From Monosporascus cannonballus (taxonomy: Eukaryota; Ascomycota; Sordariomycetes; Xylariales): a stretch of DNA of 64,000 nt. Positions 11,914 to 24,600 of the stretch are shown here, piece by piece. The notes below the pieces were generated by a model. That model was not told where the DNA came from, searched no databases, and saw nothing but the letters and a program-made list of their open reading frames with translations. The stretch's first letter is position 1. Every line of letters begins with the position of its first letter. The stretch spans positions 124,001-188,000 of the forward strand of contig QJNS01000051.1 in assembly GCA_004154925.1 (NCBI GenBank). Direction: 5' to 3'. The translations under genes and the position numbers were made by a program.

Positions 11914-12465
11914 ATCCGTTAATATTTAATAAAAAGGATTACTTTGTATGTTTAAAAACTTATTTGTTTTTTAATTATAACCCGGATAAAAATAAATTTA
12001 AATTTTTTATTTTTAAATACGAAATTTTTTGTTAATAAATTTATTTATTATTTTGATTAAAATTCCATCAACATATAGTATTAATCATAATATCTTTTCA
12101 GCGCTACCGTTATTATTTCCTAATATTCGTATATTATTTAACCAATAATCGTTATTTTTTCGAAACGCTTTTTAATTTGTTATATTTATCTTTTAAACTT
12201 TTATAAGGAGTATTTTATTATCTTAAATAATATCTATACAGGATATCGAACGTAAAAAGGCTAATATATACGTTCTGCATATTATTATGTGCGAATTTGA
12301 TATTTTATAATAGCTTTATCCAATTATTTTGATATTTATTAACGTAATTACGGCAGTAATGTTTTAATATTTAATAAATGCGTTCCGTTTACTTATAAAT
12401 TTCCAATTAGTAAACGGTCGATATTTGTCGTTTTATTTTTCGATTTTTGTAAAATTCCGCCTAAA

Positions 12466-12678
12466 TTAATTTATTAAAAATCTATTTTTATTATTAATAA
12501 ATATAGTGGACGTACCGAATTTATATTTAATTTTATCGCAAAGTAATCGGGCCAAGTCGGTTGTAATTAAAGTTTTAACCGCAAGGATAAATAAATTTAA
12601 TTTCGTAAAACAATTAACGATTATCAGAATTATGTCGTATTTTAACCCGTTTAAACCTAGGTTTTTAGGAAATTCCAT
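12466..12678 (-). pseudogene. Integrase core remnant of B1
   Basis: A 70-codon minus-strand frame reads PKNLGLNGLKYDIILIIVNCFTK, then LARLLCDKI, KFGTSTIFINNKNRF. This is the Gypsy integrase core: the first catalytic Asp in the YD-IL-IVDR-TK block, then the -G-P--IVSDRD-RF block. The second Asp region reads INNKNRF, so Asp residues have become Asn (G-to-A). The homologous region in B2 is at about 40730-40880. Confidence 0.7.
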
Positions 12679-13320
12679 AATAAAATTTAAAGAAATCTTT
12701 TAAAAAGATTATTTAAATATTAATACGGGTTGTAATTATTTATATAGTTTGTAACGTAACTTTATTATGCCCTAGTGACTTAAATATTGCTTAATATATT
12801 TTCGAATATTTTTCGTTAGAATTTTTAATAAACCTTTTTGGTTATTAATTTTAACGTATGGGTATATCTTATATATCTTATTTTTGGATTATTATAATAT
12901 TAATGATTTCATTATTTCCGTAAAAGAATTTATAATGGAATTACGAATTTAGTCCAATAATATAAAATTTTATTTGAATTTAAGAAATATCCTTTTTTTA
13001 TTCCTGTTTAATATCTAATTATTCGTATTAATTTTATAATATTCAAGTTCTTAATTTGCAATTTCCGAACTAAATTATAAAATTATCGGAAACCTTTCGG
13101 TTAAAATGCCGTTTTATATTTGGATAACTTTTTTGTTAAAAATATATACAATGTTCTAATTATAAATAATAACCTTAGTACCAGTTTTATCCTTTTTAAA
13201 CTTTTCGATATCTGATTATAATACGGTCGTAATTTGCGATTACTATTATTTAATTCTTCATCGCGTTATTATTACGATTCGCATTTATATTATTATTAGT
13301 AAGCAATAAATTTGATAAAT

Positions 13321-13605
13321 ATTGAATTGGTGTAAGGAGGATTGGTTTTGATCAGTGCGGATAATCATTTTATATCACGGTATGGAATGGGACTGTCGAA
13401 AAATAAAGAACTGAATCCGATTGTATGGATGGTATTAAACCTTGATGACGGAAAAATGACGGAAGATATGCTGAGTGGTGATGGTCGCTGGTGATGCCCC
13501 GGGTTGAACCTATGGCGAAAAAGAACTTCTTAATATACATGCGAAACACGGGCTTTCTGATCAGCCGAGCCTGATCATGGGTGTAGCTCCTCGCTCCATT
13601 TCAAT
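13321..13605. mobile_element. Short terminal-inverted-repeat element, copy 2 (MITE-like)
   Basis: Second copy of the element at 11634-11913, same orientation. The start (ATTGAATTGGTGTAAGGAGG) and the reverse complement of the end (ATTGAAATGGAGCGAGGAGC) match at about 15 of 20 positions, and TGATCAG occurs at positions 29-35 of both ends. B2 lacks it at the equivalent place (near 41540). It is barely RIP-mutated although the host element is saturated. Confidence 0.72.
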
Positions 13606-14875
13606 ATATAATTTTTTATTTTCTTTTTTCTTTTCGAAAATATTTTACGATTGTATAATAAACGTTTTTTGTTTTTTTTATACGGATAATAATTACCTTA
13701 ACTTTCGGTATTTAAAATTTGTTTCGATATTTTATAACGAACGAATTTTGTGTTATTTTTATAAGGCCTTTTACCCTTTTATAATATTTTAACTTGCGTT
13801 ATATATTTATAATCGTTTTTCATACGTTTTTCGATAAATTATTCGTAAATTTTAATTTTTTAAATAACGTAAAGAATACGTCCTTATATGCGATTTCCCG
13901 TAATATGTAATCCGTGCGTTTAAATAACTTATTCGCCAGGTTGGCGGCGTCCAGTCGGTATTATATCTTAAAATTACATTATGTAAGGCAGTAAATTTAT
14001 CGGGTTAATTTTCCTTTAAGATTACGCGCCGGCGCCTCTATTATATTTTTTAATATTATATAAATTGTTAACATTAAGAAATTCCTTTCCGTATTTTTAA
14101 GATATTCCCGTTAATATTTTAAGTTTTTCATAATCGTTAATAATTTTTATTACCTTTTAATTTATTGTTTTTCGGTTAAACTTAGTTTTTGCGATTAATA
14201 TATAATTAAACGTTAATATTGTTTATATTTTTACAAAAATATTTTTAATATGGTTTTTACCGAGACGTTTATTTTAATCTTATTATATTTAACGTTACCT
14301 TAATATCGGAAAATGGTTGTCGATTAAAAGGTATGTTTTAAGTTTCGAAACGTTTTTCTAGCTTTTTCGGGTTATTAAAATTCTGTTATTTTATTTTTTA
14401 TTTTACGCCTTTTTTACGAATTTAATGATAAATTCGGTAATACGCGAATAATAGGCAATAAATATCTGATAAAAATTCGAAATTTCCAAAAATACTTAAA
14501 TATTATGGATTAATTTTTGCGTTGGCTATATTTCGATAATAACGATCCGTTAGCGGTTTGTCTTTAAACAGTCGATATTAATTATAAATTTTAAGAATTT
14601 TAAATTCTTTTTAGAAAAATTTGAATTTAATTATTTTGATAAATAGTTAATATTATAATAACCATTTTTAAATTAATTTGAAATATTTCGAATATTTTGT
14701 TTCGTTATCCGAATAAATAATTATATTATTTAAATATATTATATATATATAATTAATTAAGCCCGTTAATACTTTATACATATTTACCTAAAACGTAGTT
14801 ACCGCGTTAATAGGATTAAATAATATAACGGTATATTTAAATTATCCGTATAACGTTCGTAAAACGGTTTTTTTA

Positions 14876-15106
14876 TTAATTGCTTTTTTTAATTTTAATA
14901 CAGTAATAAATATTTTTAAAATAAAGTTTTAAAAATACTTTAATTAATTTTAACCGATTTATTTTTGTTGTAATTAAAGATAAAAAATATCGGTTTTTTA
15001 TCGTTATTCCATTTAACTCCTTATAATTAATATATAATCGGAAATTGCTATCTTTTTTAAGTACGAATAAAATTAATACCTTTACATCTGTTTTCGAATA
15101 ATACAT
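14876..15106 (-). pseudogene. Reverse transcriptase remnant of B1
   Basis: The minus-strand frame of 76 codons contains VLILFVLKKDSNFRLYINYKELNGITIKNRYFLSLI and FLKLYFKNIYYCIKI. This is the Gypsy RT block SPILFV-KKDGSLR-CVDYR-LN--T-KNRYPLP followed by --KLDLR-AYH-IRI. The catalytic Asp of the second block reads as Tyr/Asn, so it is dead. A matching fragment of B2 is at about 42880-43020. Confidence 0.75.
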
Positions 15107-17280
15107 TTAGCTTATTTATAGGTTTTTTCGGATATATTTTTCGAATACTGTTTGTTAGGTTTCCGAAATAAGATACATTAGGCCGAATAAGTGCCTTTTC
15201 CCTGGAATTAAATTTAATATATATTTTGCCTCTAATAATTAACGTATTTTTTTTATTCTTTCGAAATAAATCCGCCGGAATTTCTTTTAGTATACAAGAA
15301 ATTCGGTTATCCCTTATTTTTATTATTTTCGGAATTCCGGGATATCTAGCTTATCAGCTAAGCTTATTAGGTAAACGGTATAAATCTATTTACCAAAAAA
15401 CGTTAAATTTGCGATTTCTTATCCGTCAACCTTTTATAATAATCCATGTCATTATTAATATATAGTTATATTTAATAAAACGCTAAATTCTCTTATTTTC
15501 AATTTAGATATTAAAAATCCGAAAATTTTAATTACGGCGTATTACAAAATAAATTTACTTAAGTTTTTATTCGTTTCCGTTATTATTTATTATATTAATA
15601 GAAATTTCGTATACCTTATAACATTTAATATACGTACCGTTAATATTAATGAGGCCCGGAATATTTACGAAATTTAATTAAAGATTAAATATTTCGTTAA
15701 CTTTTTGCTTATAATATTTATTTATATTCCGGCATCCATATTTATTTACACTGTTACATGATCTGTAATTTTAATAAATCCATTTCTTTAAAAAAGGCGG
15801 CTTTATTTTAACCGTTTTATAATTATTAACCGAAATAAATTAAATATATATGTTTATTCCGGTTTCTTTTTTAGGTTTACGTTTAGGAATTAATTTAATT
15901 TATTGTTATATATTATAACGTTTTATACAACTTCCGGAGGCTAATTTCTGTATGGCCCAAATAATAATGTTTTCGTATCATTTTTGGATTTATAAGTTAC
16001 ATTTTTATAATTTAGCTTTTTATAATTATAATATTTAAATAGGCCCTTAAAAATGAAAAATGTTAAATTATGCGGATTTATTCCGATTAAAATTTAATCG
16101 AAGATTATTTACTTTTCGAATATAAAAATGCCTGCGGTCCTTATTATTTTCACATAATTCTTTTAATTTATTATAAGTATTTTTTTCCTAAAAACGTTAA
16201 AATAAAACTTTTATATTTATTAATACTTTTGTCGGAAAATAATTGGTTTTCTTTGGTTTTTTTTCAAATATATTAATAACGTTTTACTTTATTTATTATG
16301 TTATTAATTTGTTTTAATTTAACATTTGTTCGTAATAAAGTACATCGTAATTTTAATATTAATTTATAAAAATAATTAAAAGGAAAACGTTTATTATCCC
16401 GATCGTTTTCTAAAATAAAAATATTTATAAGCTTTGTTTTATAAATTAAAAATCTTTATTTAGCATAAAAGTTCAACGGCGACTAATTGGATTATTTTCG
16501 TAATTTCATAAATTATTCCTTATATTCCCTATCGAAAATATTAGGATTTACGTAATTCTTCCTAATTAAAATCCATAAATTCTTTATTTTCAATTCTTTT
16601 TCGTAATTAAAGTAATTAACTATAATATGGTATAATTACTAAACGTTCGCAATAAAAACGTTTATATGGCTTATAGCTTATTTGATATAAGTAAAAATAT
16701 TTCGCCCTGGATTTTCGGCGTAAATTTCCATAATAACTTTTATTTAATCTTTTTTTAATCGACGTACGTTTAGAAAACTTCGAACAATTTTAATACGGTA
16801 TTTGCTTATCGCCCTTAAGCTTTTACGACGATATCCCAATTAACTTATAAAAATTTGCTTTTTTAATTTATGTTATTATTTGTTATTCGGCCAAATTATT
16901 AAAATAATTTCAAATGTTATTCGTTTTGTCAAGGAATAATTTTTAAAATTATATTATTATTAAAAAACTTAACTTTTCTTTACTTTAAGCTCCGTAACAT
17001 AATCGTTATATTACGTCCGTTTTTTAACCGTTTAATTAACGGTTATCGAAACGTATTCTTATTATATATATAAAATAATTTGAGATTCCGGGAACCGTAA
17101 TTCTTTGCCCATTAAGGTTTTGTTATAAACTTTTTCGCCTATTTCCGTATTATCATTAATCGTTCGTCGGTTGGGTTCTGATCGACGATCTTTCGACTAA
17201 TAACTTAGGTTCGTTTTGCAATTGGCAACCTGTGCTTTTAATAATTATTGTATCACTTTTTACAATAAAGATAAAAAATT

Positions 17281-17486
17281 TATAAAATAATAAATAGTTA
17301 TAAGCTGAATAAAGTGATTTTCGCCTAATCGTAAAACAGGTTTTAAAAAGTAAATATATTAGGTTATTTCTATTTGGCGTTTCCCATTAGCTGCTAAATG
17401 GTGGATTTATACTAGTAAGTGGGTCGGTAGCTGATCGGTAGTTAGTCGGCTACCAGCCTTATCCTTATAAGGGCTATATTTTCACA
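17281..17486 (-). repeat. 5' LTR of B1
   Basis: 206 bp, ending TTTTCACA immediately before ACGTT (17487-17491). The left end reads TATAAAATAATAAATAG, which equals the 3' LTR start TGTAAGATAATAGATA after G-to-A changes. The homologous LTR of B2 is at 45170-45364. Confidence 0.85.
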
Positions 17487-17491
17487 ACGTT

Positions 17492-18370
17492 TGACTTAAT
17501 AAATTAGGTTACCGTGATGCTTAAATATGAGCATATTAAGGAAACGATTTATAAATTTCTTAACCATTGGAAATATTACCGTACTATATTTCTTTGTAAT
17601 ATTACATCCTTAGCCGTTAGGCTATATATAATATAGCCCTTTATATATCTTTCGAAAATATCCCCAAAACATTTGCCTATAAAAATTATATATACGAAGA
17701 TATTCGAAAAAATCCGGGGTTTCGAAGTCATGGACAGTTAGCCACCGGCGGTAACAGGGCTAGATAATTACGTAGCATTCGTCAAACCATATTGGACCTT
17801 ATTTTAACTGGTCCTTTCGCATTAGTTAGGCTTAGAGCCATTTTTCATATAATTCGGCCCTATATGCCTTATGATTCGCGTTTAAAAGGAACTTTTTATA
17901 GCCTTTAACCTTCCGATAAAAGCCCAGTTGTAAAAAGATGTCATAAATAATATTTTCCCCGTATTATTCAAGGCGACGAACGAAATACCGAAATTTACCC
18001 TACAATATCCGATAATAAAGCTAATATTTAAAGAAATATAAAAATTCTTAGGTTATTATCGGTAACAAAAGTTTTTATTTTTTTTTCGGACTTTTGCGAA
18101 TCGGTATTAAAGGTATATTTAACGCATGCTTAATTTACCGAAAAATCTTTTTCGTTATCTCGGCGAACTTCAAGTCCGTTAGGTTTAAAAAATACTTTTT
18201 TAATACTTAAATCTTATGTTTTTTGTCCTTCGTAAAATTCTTTAAAAGGTTAGGTTCTCGGAAGGCTTTTGGGTTATGCTTAATATTAAGATTACTTTTT
18301 TTTGAAAGGCTTTCGAAAAAGGCGACAAAAGGTTCGAGGCTGTTATTAACGTTATTAAAGGCGTTCGGCA
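17492..18370. other. Decayed AT-rich DNA outside B1, no gene seen
   Basis: Composition is about that of the RIP-mutated elements, with C/G mainly in CpG. No open frame or match to families A, B or the Fot1-like element was recognised. It is probably an older unknown repeat. A small GC-richer patch lies at about 17730-17770. Confidence 0.45.
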
Positions 18371-18650
18371 GCATTAATTAACGGCGACGTTTTCCGAAGG
18401 CGTTATTTTTTGATATATCGAAACTGGGCTTTTAATTACCTCATCTTGATCAGGAACCCATTTTGGAGGTTGTGGCTGCGCCTCCGGCGCAGTAGCCGTA
18501 GCCATAGCTATAGCTTTTAATTAGGAAGTATCAGTTACGGGTCCAATATATTAGCTGAATTCGTTTAAAAATAATACTTAAAAAAAGAACTAAAATTTCA
18601 AAATAAGGCCTAATAGCAAATTATAATTTTTTCGTTCAATTTAATACAAA
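18371..18650 (+). repeat. Inverted partner of 56470-56770, border of left A+T block
   Basis: It aligns in reverse complement with 56470-56770: CCTCATCT-GATCAGGAACC, GGAGGTTGTG, GCTATAGCTTTT, GGTCCAATATAT and AATAAGGCCTAAT occur in the same order. The central part is unusually GC-rich (near 18476-18500, GCGCCTCCGGCGCAG) with a run of GTAGCC-like repeats. It sits at the outer edge of the A+T block to its right, as its partner does on the left side of its own island. Likely an end of an unknown long element. Confidence 0.65.
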
Positions 18651-21600
18651 ATTAAAATTTTTATTTGTTAATATAATAATAATCTTAATTAATACGAAAT
18701 AAACATTATTATAATAAAACAATAATTTAAAATTCCGATCAATATATATTATAAATTTTTAATTTTTTTTAAGTTAATTTAATACTAATATAACCTTATA
18801 AACCAAAATAATAATATATAAAATTTAAAATCGTCCGTAATATATCGCAAAACATATATTTTGCTTAATTAACTAAATACGGATAATGTATTCGAAAATT
18901 TAACATAAATATCTTAAATTTTTAAATATTTAATATTTTAAAATAAAACGTTTATTTTTATTTATTATTTTTACCGTTTTTTTGCCGATATAAACACAAT
19001 TAACTTATATATTAATATTATATATACGGTCGATAAGCTTATAAAAGCTTTACGCCGTAAATTTATTCGCTTTATATTAAGCATTATATTTGGCGGACAA
19101 AGCCGTATTTTACGGAAAAAATAAATTAATACAGTATATAATTTGGTTTTCGGAAAACCTAATATTTTTTTCGTTATTAAAATATATTTTAACAAATTTT
19201 TAATTATGAAAATCTTTTTGTTAATAACTGATTTAATTATTATTTAAGTGGTATTATTAATTAAATTAATAAAAAATAACGAATCTTTTTATTAATAATT
19301 TTATATTTTATTTTTGTTTTAATATTTGTAAATACGAAAATTAAATTTGAAAATATTCGATAATATAATTACTATATAATATAATTATATTATTTTTAAT
19401 TTTAAATACAAATTAAATAATTAATTTTAAATTATTATATTAAACTTTATTTTCAAATAATAATATAATTTGGTTATTATTTACGAATTATATTTATTAT
19501 TAAAATAAAAGAATTTCGGCTTAAATATATTAATATCCGCAATTTATATTTTATTTTGTTAATTATATATATTAATTTATATATATAATAATTTTTAATA
19601 ATATTATAAAGAAAATTACGAAATATGGTGGTTTTCGTAAAATCGGCGTATTAATTAAATATGGGTATAAAACTAAAATACGATATTTTAATATTAATTA
19701 TTTTAAAATCGATATTATTATTTTTTCTATATTTAAAAATTAATATTTAAATTAAAAATACTGAAAGTTTTAATAATTAAACGATACGGATTATTTAATA
19801 ATATTTTTTTAATTTAAATTAATATTTTATTTTTAATTATTAAAATTATTATTTATGTTAATAATACGGCAAAACCTATAAATATCCGTAATTATTTAAT
19901 TTAAATTATAATAAAATTATAAAATTTATTAAAAATTATAAAAAGAATTATTAAATTTTATAATTCCAAAATATTATAAGGAAATTAAATTTACTTATAT
20001 AATAATTTAAAATAATCGAATAATTTTATTCGTATCGATATATTTATTATTATTTTTAAATTAAATATAAAAATTCGGAATATAAATTAAGTATTATAAT
20101 AAAATATATTATAAAAATTTTAATTTAAAAATTTATGATAATAATTTAGTTAAACGGTTTATAATTATAAATAATTAAATATAATTAATTATAAAGAAGT
20201 TATATTATTTATATTTAATTAAGTATTTAATAAAAATAAAATTAAATTATTTATTTTAAAAATTTAACATAACGAAAATAATTTAAACTTAATAAATTAA
20301 AAATTATATAACTTATAAAAATATAATAATTATAATAAAAATCGATATAATAATTTCGGATTATAAAATAATAATATATAATATATTATAAATAAATTTA
20401 ATCAAAAAAAAATAATTATCGATTTTTTTTAATATTTGGCCAGTTAAGATATTATTTATAAATTTTTAAAATAAAGTAATTTTAATTTACGGTACCGAAC
20501 AAAAAATAAGACGTTAATAATATGCTTTATTTAATGGCAAATATATATATAAAATAATTTTAATATATTTTAAAAAAATTATTATTTTAAAAAAAAAATT
20601 ATAATAACTTAATTTCGCCTAAGTTTTATTATATAATATATATATTTACGGTATTTTATATACCCGAATTTTTATTTTCGAAAATATTTATATAAAAATA
20701 ATTAAAAGCCGGTTTAATAAAAGCAGTTATTTGAAAAATATTAAAATCTTAATATAAATAACAGAAGTATAAATTACTTTTTACGTAAATTTTTCCGTTT
20801 AAAAATTAAAAACTAAAATAAATATTTATTAATATTAAATATAAATAATTTTTATTTAATAAATTGCTAAATAAATTAAACGAAATTAAAGGTTTATATT
20901 TAATTTAAAATATACTTAAATTAATTAAAGCGGTTTTTGATTTCGAAAAATAATAATATAAAAATATTTTAAAAAAGTACTTATTTTTTGTATTTTATAT
21001 AATTTATGAAAAATTATATATTTTATTTTATAAAAAATATAAATAATTTTCCGTAAATAATAAAATTTATTTAATCGAAAATAACGGTATTTTATTTTTT
21101 TATTATAAATCAAATTATATAAATTACGGATTAATATTATATTATAAATTTAATATATATTGGAAAATTTTGAAAAATTAATTTAAATTATATTTAATAT
21201 TAAATAAAATATATTATATATAATTATTCGGTTTAGATTAATAATTATAAATTTAACGATAATTTTAATAATTTAAATATTAAATAAATATATAATTTAT
21301 ATATTTTTATAATTTAAAGTTATAATTTCAGTTATAATAACGATTAAATTTATATATATAATTTTTAATATATTAATTAATTTTACTTAAAAATTTATTT
21401 CGTTTTATTATTTATAATATTAATATAAAATTTATATTTTTAAATATTTTTAAATTTTTAATCCCGATTTTATAATTATATATATATTTATATAATTTAT
21501 TTATTTTTATAACGTTATCGGAATTGCCAGCATTATTAAAATATAATAATTTATAATTTAATATTATAAATAATATATTTTAAAAAAAAATTATAATAAT

Positions 21601-24600
21601 AATTTTTATTAATATTAAAAAATTATAAATTAAAAATATATAATATTTATTAAATAATAATATTAATAATAAATTATAAATAATTATAATATTAAATTAA
21701 AAAATAAAAAAAGTAATTTTTTTAATTTTAAATAAAGTTAAAAAAAATATATATATTTTATTTTAAAATAATATTATTATTATAAAATATAATAATTATA
21801 AATATTAATATAATATTAATTAAAATTATTAATATATTATTTTTTTATTATATTAATTAATTTTATTTATTTATAATTTATTTAAATTTATATAAAATAT
21901 TAATTTAATTTAATTTAAATTAATTATATATTATAATAAATATATATTATTTTTTTTAAATAAAAAATAAAAAAGATTTATATTATATAATTAAAATTAT
22001 AATTTATTATAATTATTAAAAAATTATTTTTTTTATTTTATAATATTTAATTTATAATTTTAAATTAAAACTTTTTAAATTTATTATATTAATTTTTTAA
22101 ATATTTTTATTTTTTTAATATTTAAAATATTTTAATTTAAATTAAATAATTAAAATTTAAAATTAATTATATATATATATATATAATATATATAATTTTT
22201 CGTTAATATTAAAAAATTATTTTTTTATTATTAATATAATTATTTTTATATTTATTTTTTTAAATATTAATTAAAAATATATTAAATTTTAAATTTATAA
22301 TAAATTTTATTTAATAATATTATATAATTTATGTTTTTTAATTAAAATAAATATTTATTAATATATAATTTTAATTAATATTTTTAAAAATTATTTATAT
22401 ATTTTAATATTATTTAATTAAAATTTTATTTATTATTTTTTAAAAAATTAAAATTTTTAATTTTTTTAATAAAAATTATAAATTAAATTTAATATAATTT
22501 TATTATATTTATTTTTTATTAAAAAAAATATATTTCCGATTAATTTTAAAAATATTTTATATTAAATTTTTTTATATAAATATAATAATAATTAAATATT
22601 TTAAATAATTATTAAAAAAATTTTATTTTAAAATTAAATATATTATAATATTATAAAATTTTATAATTATATAAAATTATTTATTTTATAATTAATTATA
22701 TATAATTATAAAATTTTTTATTTAATATTATAAAAAAATATTTTTATATTATATATTATAAAATATATTATTATTTTATATATTTTTAAATTAAAAATAA
22801 AAAATATTATATATTTTATTTAAATTATTATTAATTATAAATTTTTAAAAATAATTAAAAATTTATTAATATAAATTTTTAATATATATATATTAATTAA
22901 TTTTATAATATAAAAATTTTATTTTTAAATTTTTAAAATTTATAATTTAATAATTTAAAATATTTATATTAATTATTTATATTATTATATTTTAATATAA
23001 AAAAATAAATAATAGTATATAATATTTAATAATTTTTTATAATTTAATAAAAATAAAATTTAAAAATTATTAAAATATATAAATATATTTTTAATTAATT
23101 TTTTATAAATTATATATATATATTTAAAATTTCGATATATTTATTTAAATATTTTTTTAAAATTATTATAAATATAATATATATTAATATATATATATTA
23201 ATAAATAATTTATATTTTTAAAAATATAATAATAATATTTATTATATAAATATTTTAATATATTAAAATTTTAATAAATAATTATTTAATATAAAAAATT
23301 ATTTATAAATTAAAATAAAATTAAAAAATATAAAATATAAAATTTATAAAAATAAATAAAATAATATTATAATTAAAATATTTTATAATAAAATATAATT
23401 TAATTTTATTATAATATTTATATATTTTTAAATTTTAATTATTTTATTTTAATTAAAAAAAATATAAAAAATATAAAATATAATAATTAAAATATAATAT
23501 ATAAAATAAATAAATATTAAATATATTATTAATATTAAAAAAAATATATTATATTTTATAATATAAAAATAAAATTTATATATAATAAATATATTATAAA
23601 TATATATTAAATAATATATATAATAAAAATTAAAATATATATAAATTTTAATATTATATAATTTAAATATATAAATTATTAAAATTAAATAAATTATTAA
23701 ATATAAAAAATAAAATTATATTATATTATAATAATAAAATAATTATATATTAAAAAAATATTTTTAATTTTAAATAAATTATTAAAAAAATTTTTATAAT
23801 TTTATATATTTATTATATTTTAATAAATTAAATTAAAATATTTAAAATATAATAATTATTAAATTATTTTTTTATTTAATTTTAAAATTTTATATTATAA
23901 AATATATTTTTATAAATTTAATAAAATTATTATTTATTTTAATTTATAATAAAATATTTTAAATAATTTTAAAATAATTTAATTTATTTATCTTATTTTT
24001 AATTAAATAATATTTAATTATTTTATTATATAAAATATATTTTATTAAAAATATATATTATATATATATTATATATATATTTTTATTATTATAATTTTAT
24101 AATATTATAAATAATTTATATAATAAATAAAATTTTATATTAATAAAATTTAATATTTATTAATTAAAATTATATAAATTATAAATTTAATTATTTATAT
24201 TAATTTTTTATATATTATTTTATTATTAAAAATAAATAAATTATATTAAAATTATTATTAAATTATTATAATAATATATAAATTAAATTTTAAATTAATT
24301 AAAAAAAATTATATAAATATTAAATTTATATTAATATTAAAATTATAATATAAATATTATATTATTTATAAATAAATATAAAAAAATAAAAAAATAAAAA
24401 TTTATATTAATAATTTAATTTTAATTTATAAATTTTTTTTATTTATTTAATTATAATAAAAATATTAAATAATTAATTTAAATAAAATTATTATTTAAAT
24501 TATTATTAATTTATATTATTAAATTAAAATTTTTTATATATAAAATATTATAATTATAATTAATTAAAATATTTTAAATAAATTTAATATTAATTTTTTT

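Larger units (their letters stand above)
2790..17486 (-). mobile_element. Full-length Ty3/Gypsy retrotransposon B1 (with nested A1)
   Basis: The element is bounded by two 206-bp direct LTRs (2790-2995 and 17281-17486) and an exact 5-bp target duplication, ACGTT, at 2785-2789 and 17487-17491. Removing the nested element A1 leaves about 8 kb. The coding direction is minus: a Gypsy reverse transcriptase remnant (14876-15106) lies upstream of an integrase core remnant (12466-12678), the usual pol order. All frames are broken and residual C/G is mostly in CpG, so the element is dead through RIP-type mutation. Two short inverted-repeat elements (11634-11913, 13321-13605) also sit inside it. No gag or protease motif could be read with confidence. 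Confidence 0.85.

Noticed and set aside
18971..21113. Minus-strand frames of 62-74 codons at the left of A+T block 1
   Set aside because: Lys/Ile/Tyr/Phe-only composition is explained by A+T-rich sequence; no motif.
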